38,831 nucleotides of DNA from an uncultured Paracoccaceae bacterium (GCA_947488605.1 CANKZJ010000015.1:1-38831), one strand, 5' to 3'; shown: positions 1 to 8,440, counted from the first letter of the stretch. The notes: a model not told the origin generated them from the letters alone. Made by a program: numbers and translations.

Positions 1-16
1 TAATCAAACCAAACAG

Positions 17-259
17 ATGAGCCAAACTCTCTCTTAGTCTACGCCGCTCTTGGTTCCAAAAACTCTGACGACGGACAACACCCTTTTTCTGTTCGCCATA
101 ACAAAGAACCGCAAATATTCACTGCACCGGGAAGCAAATGACGCCGAAGACGTGTCGGTCGAATTGACCGAGTACATATCTGATCTTTTCACGAATTCCT
201 ACGCCCAGTTCCTCCTGAGTTTTGACACCCAGGAACTTATAAGTGCACTTGAAGCGTGA
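17..259 (+). pseudogene. Possible broken short ORF of unknown function
   Basis: An ATG at 17 opens a frame that meets a TAG at 35-37 and then stays open to the TGA at 257-259. The part after the stop (about 70 codons, first possible restart a TTG at 50) reads like ordinary protein, with hydrophobic and acidic alternation near its end. I recognise no family. It may be a small gene broken by one nonsense change, a real gene with a TTG start, or chance. No good ribosome binding site is visible before either start. The broken look and the position beside a tRNA gene fit a decaying accessory region, but this is a weak call. Confidence 0.2.
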
Positions 260-808
260 CAGGGGCTACGGCATGGATCCCATGAATAACGATACCAACG
301 TGTCATTGAAATCAAACAGAAAAGACAGGGCGCGGGTCTCAGAAAATGCGTTGCCACGAAATGAGCGAAATCGCGCAGGCTCAGCGACTGCCGTCATGGC
401 GTGATCCTATAAATGTTGAGTTGGGTCTTTCTGCAAAGGCTACGCAAGAATTCTCCTGCAGATGTCTGAGCTTGGCTCCACTGGTTCAGATCATCACCTG
501 AAATTCAGACGATACTTGGATTTCCTATGACGATTCGGGTGAAGATTAGGCGTTTGATGGGGCCGTGCAGTTAGCTGTCTAGCTTACCAAGTAAAAGCTC
601 AATTAGTGCGGTTTTTGGCAGAATGCTCCATTCATGCGAACGCTGTCTAAGACTTGTGCTTCAAGACAGCGCAGAACGCCGCGAAAACCGTGTTATTGCA
701 ATTCAAGGTAAATCAATGGGTTGGACACAGTTCGTGTAGATAGAGGACAAAGTCCCGTTCCCAGGGACAAGTTACCTGCGGCTCTACAAATTGTTTAAAA
801 TTGAGTTG
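260..808. other. Gene-poor stretch downstream of tRNA-Arg
   Basis: No convincing gene. A 43-codon ORF starts at 273 behind an AGGGG-like sequence and ends at 404, but its composition (Asn/Arg/Ser-rich) matches no family I know. A small hairpin (GTCCC, 7-nt loop, GGGAC) near 751-767 lies on the downstream side of the minus-strand tRNA and could weakly terminate it. Several stops in all frames suggest non-coding or decayed DNA. Confidence 0.4.
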
Positions 809-885
809 TGGCGGACTGGGGAGGATTCGAACCCCCGACCCCTTGATTCGTAGTCAAGTACTCTATCCAACTGAGCTACCAATCC
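809..885 (-). tRNA. tRNA-Arg(ACG)
   Basis: Read on the minus strand, this 77-nt segment folds as a tRNA. The 7-bp acceptor stem is GGATTGG with CCAGTCC, including one T-G pair. There is a D arm GCTC/GAGT, a 5-bp anticodon stem CTTGA/TCAAG around loop CTACGAA, and a T arm GGGGG/CCTCC around TTCGAAT. A G discriminator and an encoded CCA follow. The anticodon is ACG, read as ICG after deamination, so it decodes CGU/CGC/CGA arginine codons. It lies downstream of the histidine kinase gene on the same strand but appears to have its own promoter. Confidence 0.95.
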
Positions 886-896
886 GCGTGCGCTGG

Positions 897-925
897 GATT
901 TAGACCCGGATGCCGCGCGATGCAA
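897..925 (-). promoter_or_regulatory. Putative promoter of tRNA-Arg
   Basis: On the minus strand, TTGCAT (plus 920-925) and TAAATC (plus 897-902) are separated by exactly 17 bases. The -10 lies about 11 bases before the mature tRNA 5' end at 885, which would give a leader of a few bases. The -35 is close to the sigma-70 consensus, the -10 only moderately so. Inference from spacing and position. Confidence 0.45.
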
Positions 926-945
926 GGCCCAATTGGAAATCTTTC

Positions 946-2346
946 TTATTCAGCGGCAGGGGCCAGTGCGAGGTCGGCTTTGGGGAGTTGAATTGCGAAG
1001 GTCGTGCCGGTTTCATCGGTTCGTTGCAGCTCAAGCCGCCCGCCGTGGCCACGTATCAAGTCCGCAGCAATCACAAGGCCAAGGCCCGAGCCACCTTTGC
1101 GTACACCACCTTGAAATGGCTGGAACAGATGCTCTTGCGCCTTTTTGGGCAAACCGGGTCCGGTGTCGGTGATGAGTATTTGCCAAATCAGGTCATCTTC
1201 TTTGGCTTGCAGGCATATCTCCCCGGGTTGTCCGGTGGCCATGATCGCCTGACGCGCGTTGCGCACAAGGTTAAAGATCACGCGGAATAGCTGTTCGCCA
1301 TCCGCCCGCAGGGTCATCGATGCCGGGATATCTTCGGCGAATGACAAAGGATAATCGGCTGCGGCAAGCCGTTCGCTGTCGATGACGTCCGAGACGATCT
1401 GCGACAGGTTTACCCGTGACAGGGCAGGGGCCGGTTCGTCGACGCGGCCAAAGGCAAGTGTCGTCTCGCACAGGTTCACGGCACGCGTGATCGAACCTAC
1501 AAGTTTCGGGGCCATACGCTTGACCAAAGGGTCGTCGGAGGATTCGATCCGGTCGGTGAAAAGCTGCGCAGAGGTCAGGATATTGCGTAGATCATGGCTG
1601 ACTTTCGCTACGGCACCACCAAGTTGGGCAAGCCGCTCTTTTTGTTTCAGCGCGCCGGTGAGTTGGGTTTGCATCATTTGCAGCGCTTCTTCGGCGTCGC
1701 GCAATTCCTTGACGCCCGCAGACGGTGTGATGATCTGGCGCGCATCTTCGGGCGATTTTGCATAGGCCTGCATGTGGTCAACCACGCCCTTGATCGGACG
1801 CACCAGCAGGATTTGCACGGATAAGAACAACAGGCTGGCTGTGATGATCGAGATGAAGGCTGACAGGAACAAGATGTTGCGCCCATAGGCGAGCAATGCG
1901 TCGCGCAGCGGCATCTCGTCCATCGTGACTTCGATCAAAAGGCCGCCATCGCGAACCGGGTTTCCAATGACGCGGATGATGCGTTCTTCGGTGTCGACCA
2001 GGGTCCGTAACGCATCCCCGATCAAGGTCATGCTGCTGGGGTCGCGCAGATCATAGGTCGCCGTGATAGGCGACGGGATGGGTGACGACAAAGCCAGCTG
2101 GCGGATTTCATCGCGGCGCAGGACCACGTTGTAGACTTCGGCGTTTTTGAGTAGTTCAGCCTCAAGTGCGGGGCTGATCATGTCATCCGCTTCCAGTGCG
2201 AGTGACGCGATTTGCGCGCGCTCAAGTCGGGCCAACAGATAATCCTCACGGAAACGCGCGATGGATGGCACGAAGATGAAAACCTCGGCCAGCATCACGA
2301 AAATAACCGTGAGGATCAAAAATCGACCTGAAAGTGAGTTGGTCAT
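946..2346 (-). CDS. Membrane sensor histidine kinase (HAMP-HisKA-HATPase)
   Basis: A 466-residue sensor kinase. Two membrane segments (about residues 8-28 and 158-182) flank a roughly 130-residue periplasmic sensor domain. A HAMP-like linker follows, then the dimerisation/phosphoacceptor box with His251 in the motif SHDLRN. The ATPase domain has N box (NLVRN, Asn363), G1 (DTGPG, Asp394) and G2 (GGSGLGL, about 418-424). The start is taken at ATG 2346 rather than an upstream ATG at 2382, because the latter would overlap the end of the upstream oxidoreductase gene. No response regulator is adjacent, so it is an orphan kinase here. It sits last in an apparent operon with the flavoprotein and TVP38 genes, so its signal may be redox or membrane state. 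That last point is inference. Confidence 0.88.
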   Translation of the reverse strand: MTNSLSGRFLILTVIFVMLAEVFIFVPSIARFREDYLLARLERAQIASLALEADDMISPALEAELLKNAEVYNVVLRRDEIRQLALSSPIPSPITATYDLRDPSSMTLIGDALRTLVDTEERIIRVIGNPVRDGGLLIEVTMDEMPLRDALLAYGRNILFLSAFISIITASLLFLSVQILLVRPIKGVVDHMQAYAKSPEDARQIITPSAGVKELRDAEEALQMMQTQLTGALKQKERLAQLGGAVAKVSHDLRNILTSAQLFTDRIESSDDPLVKRMAPKLVGSITRAVNLCETTLAFGRVDEPAPALSRVNLSQIVSDVIDSERLAAADYPLSFAEDIPASMTLRADGEQLFRVIFNLVRNARQAIMATGQPGEICLQAKEDDLIWQILITDTGPGLPKKAQEHLFQPFQGGVRKGGSGLGLVIAADLIRGHGGRLELQRTDETGTTFAIQLPKADLALAPAAE

Positions 2347-2369
2347 GTGTCCCCGCCCAAAATACGTAC

Positions 2370-3788
2370 TTATGGCAGCCAACGCTGCACGAAGCCGACA
2401 ACCTGCTTTACCCGCGGGCTATCAAAGAGTCTTGGGCTAAAATAAGCACCCGCGGCCCGTTTGTTAACCTCACTGACGGTTGGATAGGGCAGAACAGTGT
2501 TTGCGATGGCGGACATCTTCATTTTGTTGGCAATGGCCATAGCCCACATGCCGATTAATTCGCCGGCCATATGGCCTGCGATAGATGCCCCAACAGGACG
2601 CCCTTTGACGACCATGACTTTGATCAGGCCCTTGTTTTTGCGTTCTGCGATCAGGCGGTCATTGTGGTGGAAATCAAAGCGGACAACTTCGAGGGACGCG
2701 CCGAATTTTGACTTGGCCTGCGCTTCGGTCAGACCGACCTGGGCGAGTTCGGGGTCGGTGTAGGTCGCCCATGGGATATGATCCGTGCGTTGCTTGGATG
2801 GTAGACCGAACAGCATTGACCGGATCAGAACGCCAGCATGGTAACCCGCGACATGGGTGAATTGCAGACCGCCTGCGACGTCGCCAGCCGCATAGACTTT
2901 CTTGTTGGTGACAGAGCGCAGATCAGGGCCAACCTTGAGACCGGAGCGGTCATGCGCGATGCCGCCTGCATCTAGGTTCAGCTTATCTGTATTCACCTTG
3001 CGCCCAACAGCCATGAGTAGGTGAGAGCCTGTGAAATCGCCCTTTGGGGTGTGCACCGTGATCATGTCGCCTTTGCCGCTGATCTTTTCGGCTTGGGCTT
3101 CTTCAACGATGTTGATGCCTTCGTCAGTCATCTTTTCCAGCACGAACGCGGCCATCTCTGGATCGTCTTTGCCGAATGCTTTCATGCCTTCGATCACGGT
3201 CACTTCACAGCCCAAACGACGATGCGCCTGAGCCATTTCCATGCCGATGGGTCCGCCGCCGATGACGATCAGGTGCTTGGGCTTTTCACGCAGATCAAAG
3301 ATATCTTCGTTGGTGTAGTGCTTGACCGTGTCCAAGCCGGGGATTGGGGGCACAAACGGGCCAGAACCAGTGGAGACCACAAAGCGGCGTGCTTCGATGA
3401 TGGTGTCGCCAGCCTGTACTTCGGTTTTGGAAATGAATGTGCCGAATTCGGAAATCACATGGACGCCGAGGCCTTCAAAGCGTTCGACGCTATCGACAGG
3501 GGCAATCGTCGCGATCACATCGTGGACATGATCCTTGGCTGCGGCGTAATCCACCTGAGCCTCAACTTCGCCAACACCGTAGGGTGCGCCATGTGACATG
3601 GCATAAGCTTGCTTGGCTGACGCGATGAGTGCTTTGGACGGGACGCAGCCATAGTTCAGGCAATCGCCGCCCATCTTATGCCCTTCCAGCAGGACAACTT
3701 TGGCACCCATTTGGACGGCACCGGCTGCGATGGACAAACCACCTGAACCACCGCCGATGATGCATATATCTGTTTTGATCCGGTTCAT
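2370..3788 (-). CDS. FAD-dependent pyridine nucleotide-disulfide oxidoreductase (mercuric reductase-like)
   Basis: A 472-residue flavoprotein of the dihydrolipoamide dehydrogenase/glutathione reductase/mercuric reductase superfamily. Visible are the FAD-binding GGGSGG at 12-17, the redox disulfide CLNYGC (Cys43 and Cys48), a central NAD(P) motif GGGPIGME (about 176-183), the second FAD segment ending in YAAGDVAGG, and a dimerisation domain. The His-Glu catalytic dyad of lipoamide dehydrogenase (HPT..E) is replaced by Tyr435 and Glu440 (YPTVSE). That is the mercuric-reductase-like pattern and argues against a classical Lpd. The N-terminal metal-binding domain and the C-terminal vicinal cysteines of true MerA are missing, so mercury reduction is unlikely. 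The gene starts 3 bases after the TVP38 stop and the two are probably cotranslated. The substrate is unknown. Confidence 0.88.
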   Translation of the reverse strand: MNRIKTDICIIGGGSGGLSIAAGAVQMGAKVVLLEGHKMGGDCLNYGCVPSKALIASAKQAYAMSHGAPYGVGEVEAQVDYAAAKDHVHDVIATIAPVDSVERFEGLGVHVISEFGTFISKTEVQAGDTIIEARRFVVSTGSGPFVPPIPGLDTVKHYTNEDIFDLREKPKHLIVIGGGPIGMEMAQAHRRLGCEVTVIEGMKAFGKDDPEMAAFVLEKMTDEGINIVEEAQAEKISGKGDMITVHTPKGDFTGSHLLMAVGRKVNTDKLNLDAGGIAHDRSGLKVGPDLRSVTNKKVYAAGDVAGGLQFTHVAGYHAGVLIRSMLFGLPSKQRTDHIPWATYTDPELAQVGLTEAQAKSKFGASLEVVRFDFHHNDRLIAERKNKGLIKVMVVKGRPVGASIAGHMAGELIGMWAMAIANKMKMSAIANTVLPYPTVSEVNKRAAGAYFSPRLFDSPRVKQVVGFVQRWLP

Positions 3789-3791
3789 GAC

Positions 3792-4514
3792 TTATAGGCC
3801 TTTCTTGCCGCGAATGGCGTTGATCGCGATGGGGAGAGCGGCGAGTACACACAGGCCGATGATTGGGAAGATGATCTGCGGCTCGAAGATAATGCCGAGG
3901 TTTGGGGTCTCGCCACGTGCGAAAACTTCGCCAAGGCCAGCACCGACGGATGTGTAAACGACAGAACCGGGGATGATGCCAAAGAAGGTCGAGATCACGA
4001 AGCGGTGCAGCGGCACCTCCAGAAAGGATGGGATGAGGTTTGCGAGGAAGAAAGGAACGGCAGGGACCAAACGGATCAGGAACAGCATAGACCACTGGTT
4101 CTCGTCGATACCGTCTTTGATTTTCTTAACGGCACCGTCTGAGTTTTCCAATTTCTTGCCGAGGCTTTCACCAAATCCCCAGCGGGCTGCAAGAAAGATG
4201 GCTGTCGCGCCGATGGTCGCGGCGGTCATATTGAACAGCGCACCCGGAAAGGTCGCGAAGAGGAAACCACCGGTCAGCGTGGCGATTGTTGCCCCGGGGA
4301 GGGAGAAGGCAACAATCACCACATAAGCCGCGATAAAGACCAGGACGGTGAGAAAGTAGTTGTTGTCGCGAAACCCGATCAGCGCCTCGCGATTTTCAGC
4401 GAGCGCCTCGAACGTCAGGTAGTCGCGCAGGAAGTAAGCCCCTAAGATCGCAACGATAATTATTGCGATCAGTGGAAGCTTCTTGAGTATCGGGTTGGCG
4501 GGGGCTTCGGTCAT
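3792..4514 (-). CDS. TVP38/TMEM64 (SNARE-associated, DedA-like) membrane protein
   Basis: A 240-residue polytopic inner-membrane protein with about five hydrophobic segments. It carries the family core: a glycine-rich re-entrant region (SLPGATIATLTGGFLFATFPGALFN region, about residues 71-95), then the RLVPAVPFF and PGSVVYTSVGAGLG motifs. This family (PF09335) includes DedA and yeast Tvp38 relatives, implicated in lipid or ion movement across membranes. Specific substrates are mostly unknown. Possible starts are 4613, 4523 and 4514. I prefer ATG 4514, because GAGAG lies about 9 bases upstream, whereas it abuts the ATG at 4523. It is the first gene of the minus-strand operon with the mercuric-reductase-like flavoprotein, a pairing often seen for these two families. 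Confidence 0.85.
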   Translation of the reverse strand: MTEAPANPILKKLPLIAIIIVAILGAYFLRDYLTFEALAENREALIGFRDNNYFLTVLVFIAAYVVIVAFSLPGATIATLTGGFLFATFPGALFNMTAATIGATAIFLAARWGFGESLGKKLENSDGAVKKIKDGIDENQWSMLFLIRLVPAVPFFLANLIPSFLEVPLHRFVISTFFGIIPGSVVYTSVGAGLGEVFARGETPNLGIIFEPQIIFPIIGLCVLAALPIAINAIRGKKGL

Positions 4515-4813
4515 AACGGTCATCTCTCGGGTCCTATGGGTGTCGGTTGGGTTGAGCGTTAGATGGACGGAACCGGTCTGTAGTGATACCCACATCACAG
4601 CCCATTGATGCAAACCACCCCTGATGTTTCAGTTTTACGGGGTGTGTCCGTGAAGACTGTAACATTTGACGTGATCGAAATATGGAAATTGTTGCAGTTT
4701 CATCCCGTGCCTTGCGTTGACATGGATAGCGACCCCCTCTAAAGGACGAGCTTGAATTGTAGTACGGCTTCGAATCCCCCGTTTGGATTTGGCCAATAAC
4801 CGGAGAGCACGCT
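4515..4813. other. Divergent intergenic region between the TVP38 operon and rpmH
   Basis: About 300 bases without a gene. The right side holds a likely rpmH promoter, described separately. The left side must hold the promoter of the minus-strand operon, which I could not place. An imperfect inverted repeat (CACCCC and GGGGTG, roughly 4615-4643) has no obvious role. Confidence 0.5.
4717..4745 (+). promoter_or_regulatory. Putative rpmH promoter
   Basis: A perfect -35 TTGACA (4717-4722) is followed after 17 bases by TAAAGG (4740-4745), a poor -10. Predicted start is near 4752, giving a leader of about 60 bases before the rpmH ATG. A strong -35 with a GC-rich discriminator is typical of growth-rate-regulated ribosomal promoters. 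The call rests on spacing and position. Confidence 0.45.
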
Positions 4814-4948
4814 ATGAAGCGCACGTTCCAACCATCAAACCGGGTTCGCAAGAACCGTCACGGATTTCGCGCACGTATGGCCACAAAGGCCGGTCGCAAG
4901 ATCCTGAACAATCGCCGTGCCAAAGGCCGTGCGAAGCTGAGCGCGTAA
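4814..4948 (+). CDS. rpmH: Large ribosomal subunit protein bL34
   Basis: A 44-residue, extremely basic protein with the classic bL34 sequence, beginning [18 protein letters not shown] and ending with the [11 protein letters not shown] tail. It binds 23S rRNA in the large subunit. Length and sequence match the family exactly. GGAGAG precedes the ATG by about 8 bases. It heads the widely conserved rpmH-rnpA-yidD cluster and is separated from rnpA by a perfect inverted repeat. Confidence 0.98.
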   Translation: MKRTFQPSNRVRKNRHGFRARMATKAGRKILNNRRAKGRAKLSA

Positions 4949-4974
4949 GCGCCCTAGCCGTTTTGACCGATTTG

Positions 4975-5014
4975 AAACCGCCGGTTGGGCCAGACGATGG
5001 CACTCCGGCGGTTT
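4975..5014 (+). terminator. rpmH-rnpA intergenic hairpin (attenuator-like)
   Basis: Perfect 10-bp inverted repeat, AAACCGCCGG at 4975-4984 and CCGGCGGTTT at 5005-5014, with a 20-base loop, followed by CTGTTT. It lies between the rpmH stop (4948) and the rnpA start (5026). It is not a textbook terminator because the U-run is interrupted. A partial terminator or RNA-processing site that lowers rnpA relative to rpmH is a reasonable reading. Confidence 0.5.
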
Positions 5015-5025
5015 CTGTTTGCGTA

Positions 5026-5349
5026 ATGACCAAGCGCGCCGACTTTGTGCGCGCGTCAAACGCCCGCCGACAAGGCACCCCCGGTGTCCATCTGCAAGGC
5101 CGCAAGCGTGCGGAGGGTGAAGCAGACGGGATTCGCGTCGGCTTCACCTGTTCCAAGAAAGTCGGCAATGCTGTCGCACGCAACCGCGCCAAGCGCCGCT
5201 TGCGCGAAGTTGCCCGGATTGTTTTGCCAGAAATGGGCCGCGACGGATGGGATTATGTGCTGGTCGGTCGCAAAGATACGACCGCGACCCTACCTTTTGA
5301 TACATTGGTCGCAGATATGCGGCGCGCTATGAAGAAGGTCCACGGATGA
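5026..5349 (+). CDS. rnpA: Ribonuclease P protein component
   Basis: A 107-residue basic protein, the protein subunit of RNase P, which assists the catalytic RNA in removing 5' leaders from pre-tRNAs. The diagnostic RNR region, [19 protein letters not shown], lies at about residues 44-62. It is preceded by the substrate-binding beta strand ([10 protein letters not shown]). I take ATG 5026. A TTG at 4963 would give 128 residues but would place the intergenic hairpin inside the coding region. No strong ribosome binding site precedes 5026, so the start is less certain than the identity. Its end overlaps the yidD start by four bases (ATGA). Confidence 0.93.
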   Translation: MTKRADFVRASNARRQGTPGVHLQGRKRAEGEADGIRVGFTCSKKVGNAVARNRAKRRLREVARIVLPEMGRDGWDYVLVGRKDTTATLPFDTLVADMRRAMKKVHG

Positions 5350-5567
5350 CCCCGTTCGCCTACATCGTCTCACTGCCTGTGCGCGCCTACAGGCTTGTGC
5401 TGTCGCCTTGGGTCGGTATGAGCTGCCGCTATCATCCCACCTGTTCCGCCTATTCGCTGGAAGCGCTGGAAAAGCACGGGGCGATCAAAGGCAGCTACCT
5501 GACGGTCAGGCGTATTCTGCGCTGCCATCCTTGGGGTGGATCGGGGATAGATAACGTCCCTGATTAG
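5346..5567 (+). CDS. yidD: Membrane protein insertion efficiency factor YidD
   Basis: A 73-residue small protein of the YidD/DUF37 family, thought to help YidC-dependent membrane protein insertion. It contains the family signature: an amphipathic N-terminal helix, then the [18 protein letters not shown] segment with its cysteines, and [10 protein letters not shown] near the C terminus. It overlaps rnpA by four bases, indicating translational coupling. The usual downstream yidC is not present. The cluster ends here against a convergent gene only four bases away. Confidence 0.95.
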   Translation: MTPFAYIVSLPVRAYRLVLSPWVGMSCRYHPTCSAYSLEALEKHGAIKGSYLTVRRILRCHPWGGSGIDNVPD

Positions 5568-5571
5568 CGTG

Positions 5572-6108
5572 CTACTCCTTCTCGAATGAAATGGTCACCA
5601 CCCCAATGTCCAACCCGTACCGCTTCACGTACGCCAAATTCAGCAACCGATCATCGCTCAGCAACCACATCCAGTCATCAAAGGTGACGCGCAGCGTTTC
5701 GGTCTCGCCTGTTGCAGATGGCACCGGCAAGTCGATCTCATACTTCCAATTGAAACGATCGCCCTGTTCCTGCCCTGTGGCCTGACCGATTACACCTGGT
5801 GCCGTGCCAACCCAGCTATCGGGGCCGGTTTTGGTCAGAGTCCAAATGCGCTGTTCGGTTGATCCGTCCTCATAGACAAAATCCTCGACCAGTCGCAGGC
5901 GCTCGCCGTCCCAATCACCGTTCAATGTGACGACGAAACTGCGGCGGACCGTGCCGAGGATGTCTTGGAATTGCCCGTAGGCTACCAGCTCACCGTCAAA
6001 AAACTCTTCGAGGTTCAGCTTGCGATCGCTCAGCGATGCATCATCAAATGAGGGCTTTCCGGTACACGCGGCAAGCAAGACGAAGGCAGCAGCAAGGATA
6101 AGGCGCAT
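5572..6108 (-). CDS. DUF3833 family lipoprotein
   Basis: A 178-residue predicted lipoprotein. The signal peptide is short and hydrophobic and ends in the lipobox LAAC, with Cys15 as the acylated residue. The mature part matches the DUF3833 pattern: LEEFFDGELVAYGQFQD, then a beta-rich body with FVYEDGSTEQRIW and a C-terminal DDWMWLLSDDRLLN segment. The function of this family is unknown. It is common in Alpha- and Gammaproteobacteria and resembles lipocalin-like beta barrels. It is convergent with yidD with four bases between the stops. Confidence 0.85.
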   Translation of the reverse strand: MRLILAAAFVLLAACTGKPSFDDASLSDRKLNLEEFFDGELVAYGQFQDILGTVRRSFVVTLNGDWDGERLRLVEDFVYEDGSTEQRIWTLTKTGPDSWVGTAPGVIGQATGQEQGDRFNWKYEIDLPVPSATGETETLRVTFDDWMWLLSDDRLLNLAYVKRYGLDIGVVTISFEKE

Positions 6109-6669
6109 TGTATTCTCCTAGGGTTGATACTTGTACGCATGTCGCAAGACTTCGGATGCCGCGCAGCATGTGAATTGCGATCTGGCATACCGCGGCTCAA
6201 GAACTGCGCGCATTGATCGTCAGCAAATGGGCAAAATCTGCAATGTCTGGGGGAGACTAACCCGTGGCGCCGGAAAGTCGTTTTGCGCATGTTTTGAATT
6301 CCAAGTCGCAAAATATGCAAACCTTGTCCGCACTTCGGATCCCGCATCGAAAACGCTCTAGGGTCGATCAGCGCAAGTAATGGTTGAATTTACACACATA
6401 TTTGTGTTTTTCGGCGCGATACGGCAGTTGCGGCGGGTTCCCGCGCATCGTAGGGTCTAGACCATGGCAAGACTGTGGGGACGCGCAGTGGATGATTTGT
6501 CGGCAGATACAATGAAACTTGAAAAACAAGTGCACACTCGTTGGTCCGAAAAGCCGAGCAGTTCATCACGACATGCGTTCGTCACCCGAGTTTCGCCTGC
6601 ATCGGGTGATCGACTTCACCAATCACCAAACCAAGAACGCCGTGACTGACCGCTGGAGCCTGGAAGAAA
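6109..6669. other. 561-base intergenic region
   Basis: No gene I can support. It separates the divergent DUF3833 lipoprotein and PBP-OmpA genes and must hold both promoters. Visible elements are an AT-rich inverted repeat ACACA-TATT-TGTGT followed by TTT (about 6394-6410), and the palindrome GGTCTAGACC at 6454-6463 directly before an ATG. The 61-codon frame that follows that ATG (to 6649) has no family likeness and I do not call it. Confidence 0.4.
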
Positions 6670-8268
6670 ATGATTTCTAGAATCGCAACTACGTTATTTT
6701 GTACTGTGGCTCCCGCCGCATTGTTTGCACAGGCTGTCGATCTGCGCTCTGCGGATGAATTCATCAGCGTCGAAGGCGAAATTGTTGGCTTCAACGGTGT
6801 CATGCTTCAGGTGGCGACATCGGTGGGTGTTGTCAGTGTTCCGGCATCCGAGGTGATCTGCTATGGTCCGACCTGCGAAGAGGTGATCGCATCCAATACC
6901 TTTGGCCTGACGGCAAGTGCGTTTGAGGGCATTGTGGTTGAATCGTCATCTGATGGCCAAACCCAAGATGTGGCCTCGGTGGATACATTCATCGTGGGCT
7001 TTGGTTCCCCGTTTTATAATACGCTTTACCGTACATTGTCCGGTGCCTACGCAGTTGCAAATCAGACCGCGACAAGCGTTGAGATGACAGCCGATGGCGA
7101 AGTCACACTACAAAGCAATTCCGGCAACGGTTCGGTCACTTTGACAATTGCAGACAGCGGTGGCGGCGCGGATATCTCTGTCCAGACGGTCTCGTTGAAT
7201 GGAACCCAACCTGCCGCTTATGTCGATGCTGCCGGTTGGACTGCGGATAGTAACTTAACCCACCAGCTGATAGGTTTGAACGCGTTTTCCGTCATCGTGG
7301 CACCAAATGCCGGGATGACGCAGATCACGCTCAATGATCTCGCACGTATTTTTGCCGGTGAGATCACAAACTGGTCTCAGATCGGCGGGGCTGATGTGAA
7401 TATCCTGCCCCTGCAAATGCCGCCAAACACGGTGATTGGCACCCAGGTCGTTAAGCTTGTCATGGAACCTGCTGGCAAAGAGATCGCAGGTAATATTCTG
7501 ACGATGGCAGACGAGGCGGGTATTTCGGCGTCAATCAATCAGTTCCCCGGAAGTGTCAGCATCGTTAGCAGCGCGAACGCGAACCCGGATCTTGTCGTTG
7601 ATGTTGCGGGGTCTTGCGGGATCGCGGTTGCACCGACTTCGTTTAATATTCTTTCCGGCGACTATCCTTTGGCACGGCCGATCATGGCGCGCTACGAGAA
7701 CGGCTCCGGAACAGCGCTCGTTACAGAGTTGTTCGACTTTGCGACAACTGACGTGGCTCAGGGTTTGCTGGAGCGTGAAGGCCTGCTGAGTAATCTGCCG
7801 ACCCTACAAGATGCGGGCGAAAAGAATGCGCGTTTGAGCAGTTTGCTTGAAGCCTCGCTTGACGATACGCAGAAGCTGGCCGCGGCGCAGATGTTCCAAA
7901 CGCTTTTTGATGCAGACCGGATGTCACCGACATTGATTGGCGGCGTGACAAGCGGACCTGAGGGTGCGTGGAACCGCGCGATGCTGCTTGATCTTATTGG
8001 CGCGATGCAAGACCCGGCAAATGAGGGCCGCGAGATCATTTTCGTAGGCTTCGGTGAAAGCACGGCTGGCAGCGAAGCTGCGGTTGCGGTCTCGCGTGAA
8101 GCGGCATCTGAAATACAGGCCGAGTTGGAGCGTATTGCGCCGGGCGTGATTGCGGCTGGCAACTACACCGTTTCTTCTATTGGTTTTGGTGACGTGTCTC
8201 CGGCGACATGCGTCGACGGCCAAGTCACCGGATCCGAGTATTCGCGCGTAGAGGTGTGGATCCGCTAA
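6670..8268 (+). CDS. Periplasmic PBP-like (PstS-type) domain fused to OmpA C-terminal domain
   Basis: A 532-residue exported protein with a signal peptide of about 20 residues (cleavage near AQA). After a roughly 110-residue N-terminal region, residues about 120-390 resemble the type 2 periplasmic-binding fold of PstS-like phosphate-binding proteins. The NDLARIFAGEITNWSQIGG segment is typical of that group. Residues about 400-532 look like an OmpA/MotB peptidoglycan-associating domain, with an IIFVGFGES strand and an ending SRVEVWIR (compare NRRVEV). So a ligand-binding domain may be tethered to the cell wall. No ABC transporter genes adjoin it, and transport is therefore unlikely. GGAAGAAA precedes the ATG. 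A GC hairpin (GGCGG, GACGA, CCGCC at 8269-8283) directly follows the stop. Confidence 0.75.
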   Translation: MISRIATTLFCTVAPAALFAQAVDLRSADEFISVEGEIVGFNGVMLQVATSVGVVSVPASEVICYGPTCEEVIASNTFGLTASAFEGIVVESSSDGQTQDVASVDTFIVGFGSPFYNTLYRTLSGAYAVANQTATSVEMTADGEVTLQSNSGNGSVTLTIADSGGGADISVQTVSLNGTQPAAYVDAAGWTADSNLTHQLIGLNAFSVIVAPNAGMTQITLNDLARIFAGEITNWSQIGGADVNILPLQMPPNTVIGTQVVKLVMEPAGKEIAGNILTMADEAGISASINQFPGSVSIVSSANANPDLVVDVAGSCGIAVAPTSFNILSGDYPLARPIMARYENGSGTALVTELFDFATTDVAQGLLEREGLLSNLPTLQDAGEKNARLSSLLEASLDDTQKLAAAQMFQTLFDADRMSPTLIGGVTSGPEGAWNRAMLLDLIGAMQDPANEGREIIFVGFGESTAGSEAAVAVSREAASEIQAELERIAPGVIAAGNYTVSSIGFGDVSPATCVDGQVTGSEYSRVEVWIR

Positions 8269-8440
8269 GGCGGGACGACCGCCGTTCATGCGTGCAGCCA
8301 GAATGCCCTTTGGCCGCGTAGGCGGCTCTGTGTCGTTATTGATAATCAGGGAGCGTGATATCGCTTAACAGCCAATCACATGCTGTTGTAAGCCTTATCC
8401 AAAGGGTGCATTTCGATGCCCAGACACATAGGTAGTAGAC

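Noticed and set aside
801..1290. Two overlapping plus-strand frames over the tRNA and kinase 3' end
   Set aside because: They cross the tRNA and lie antisense to the histidine kinase, and their content is not protein-like.
6464..6649. 61-codon plus-strand frame
   Set aside because: No ribosome binding site, low-complexity Ser/Arg-rich product, and no family likeness. It lies in the leader region of the PBP-OmpA gene.
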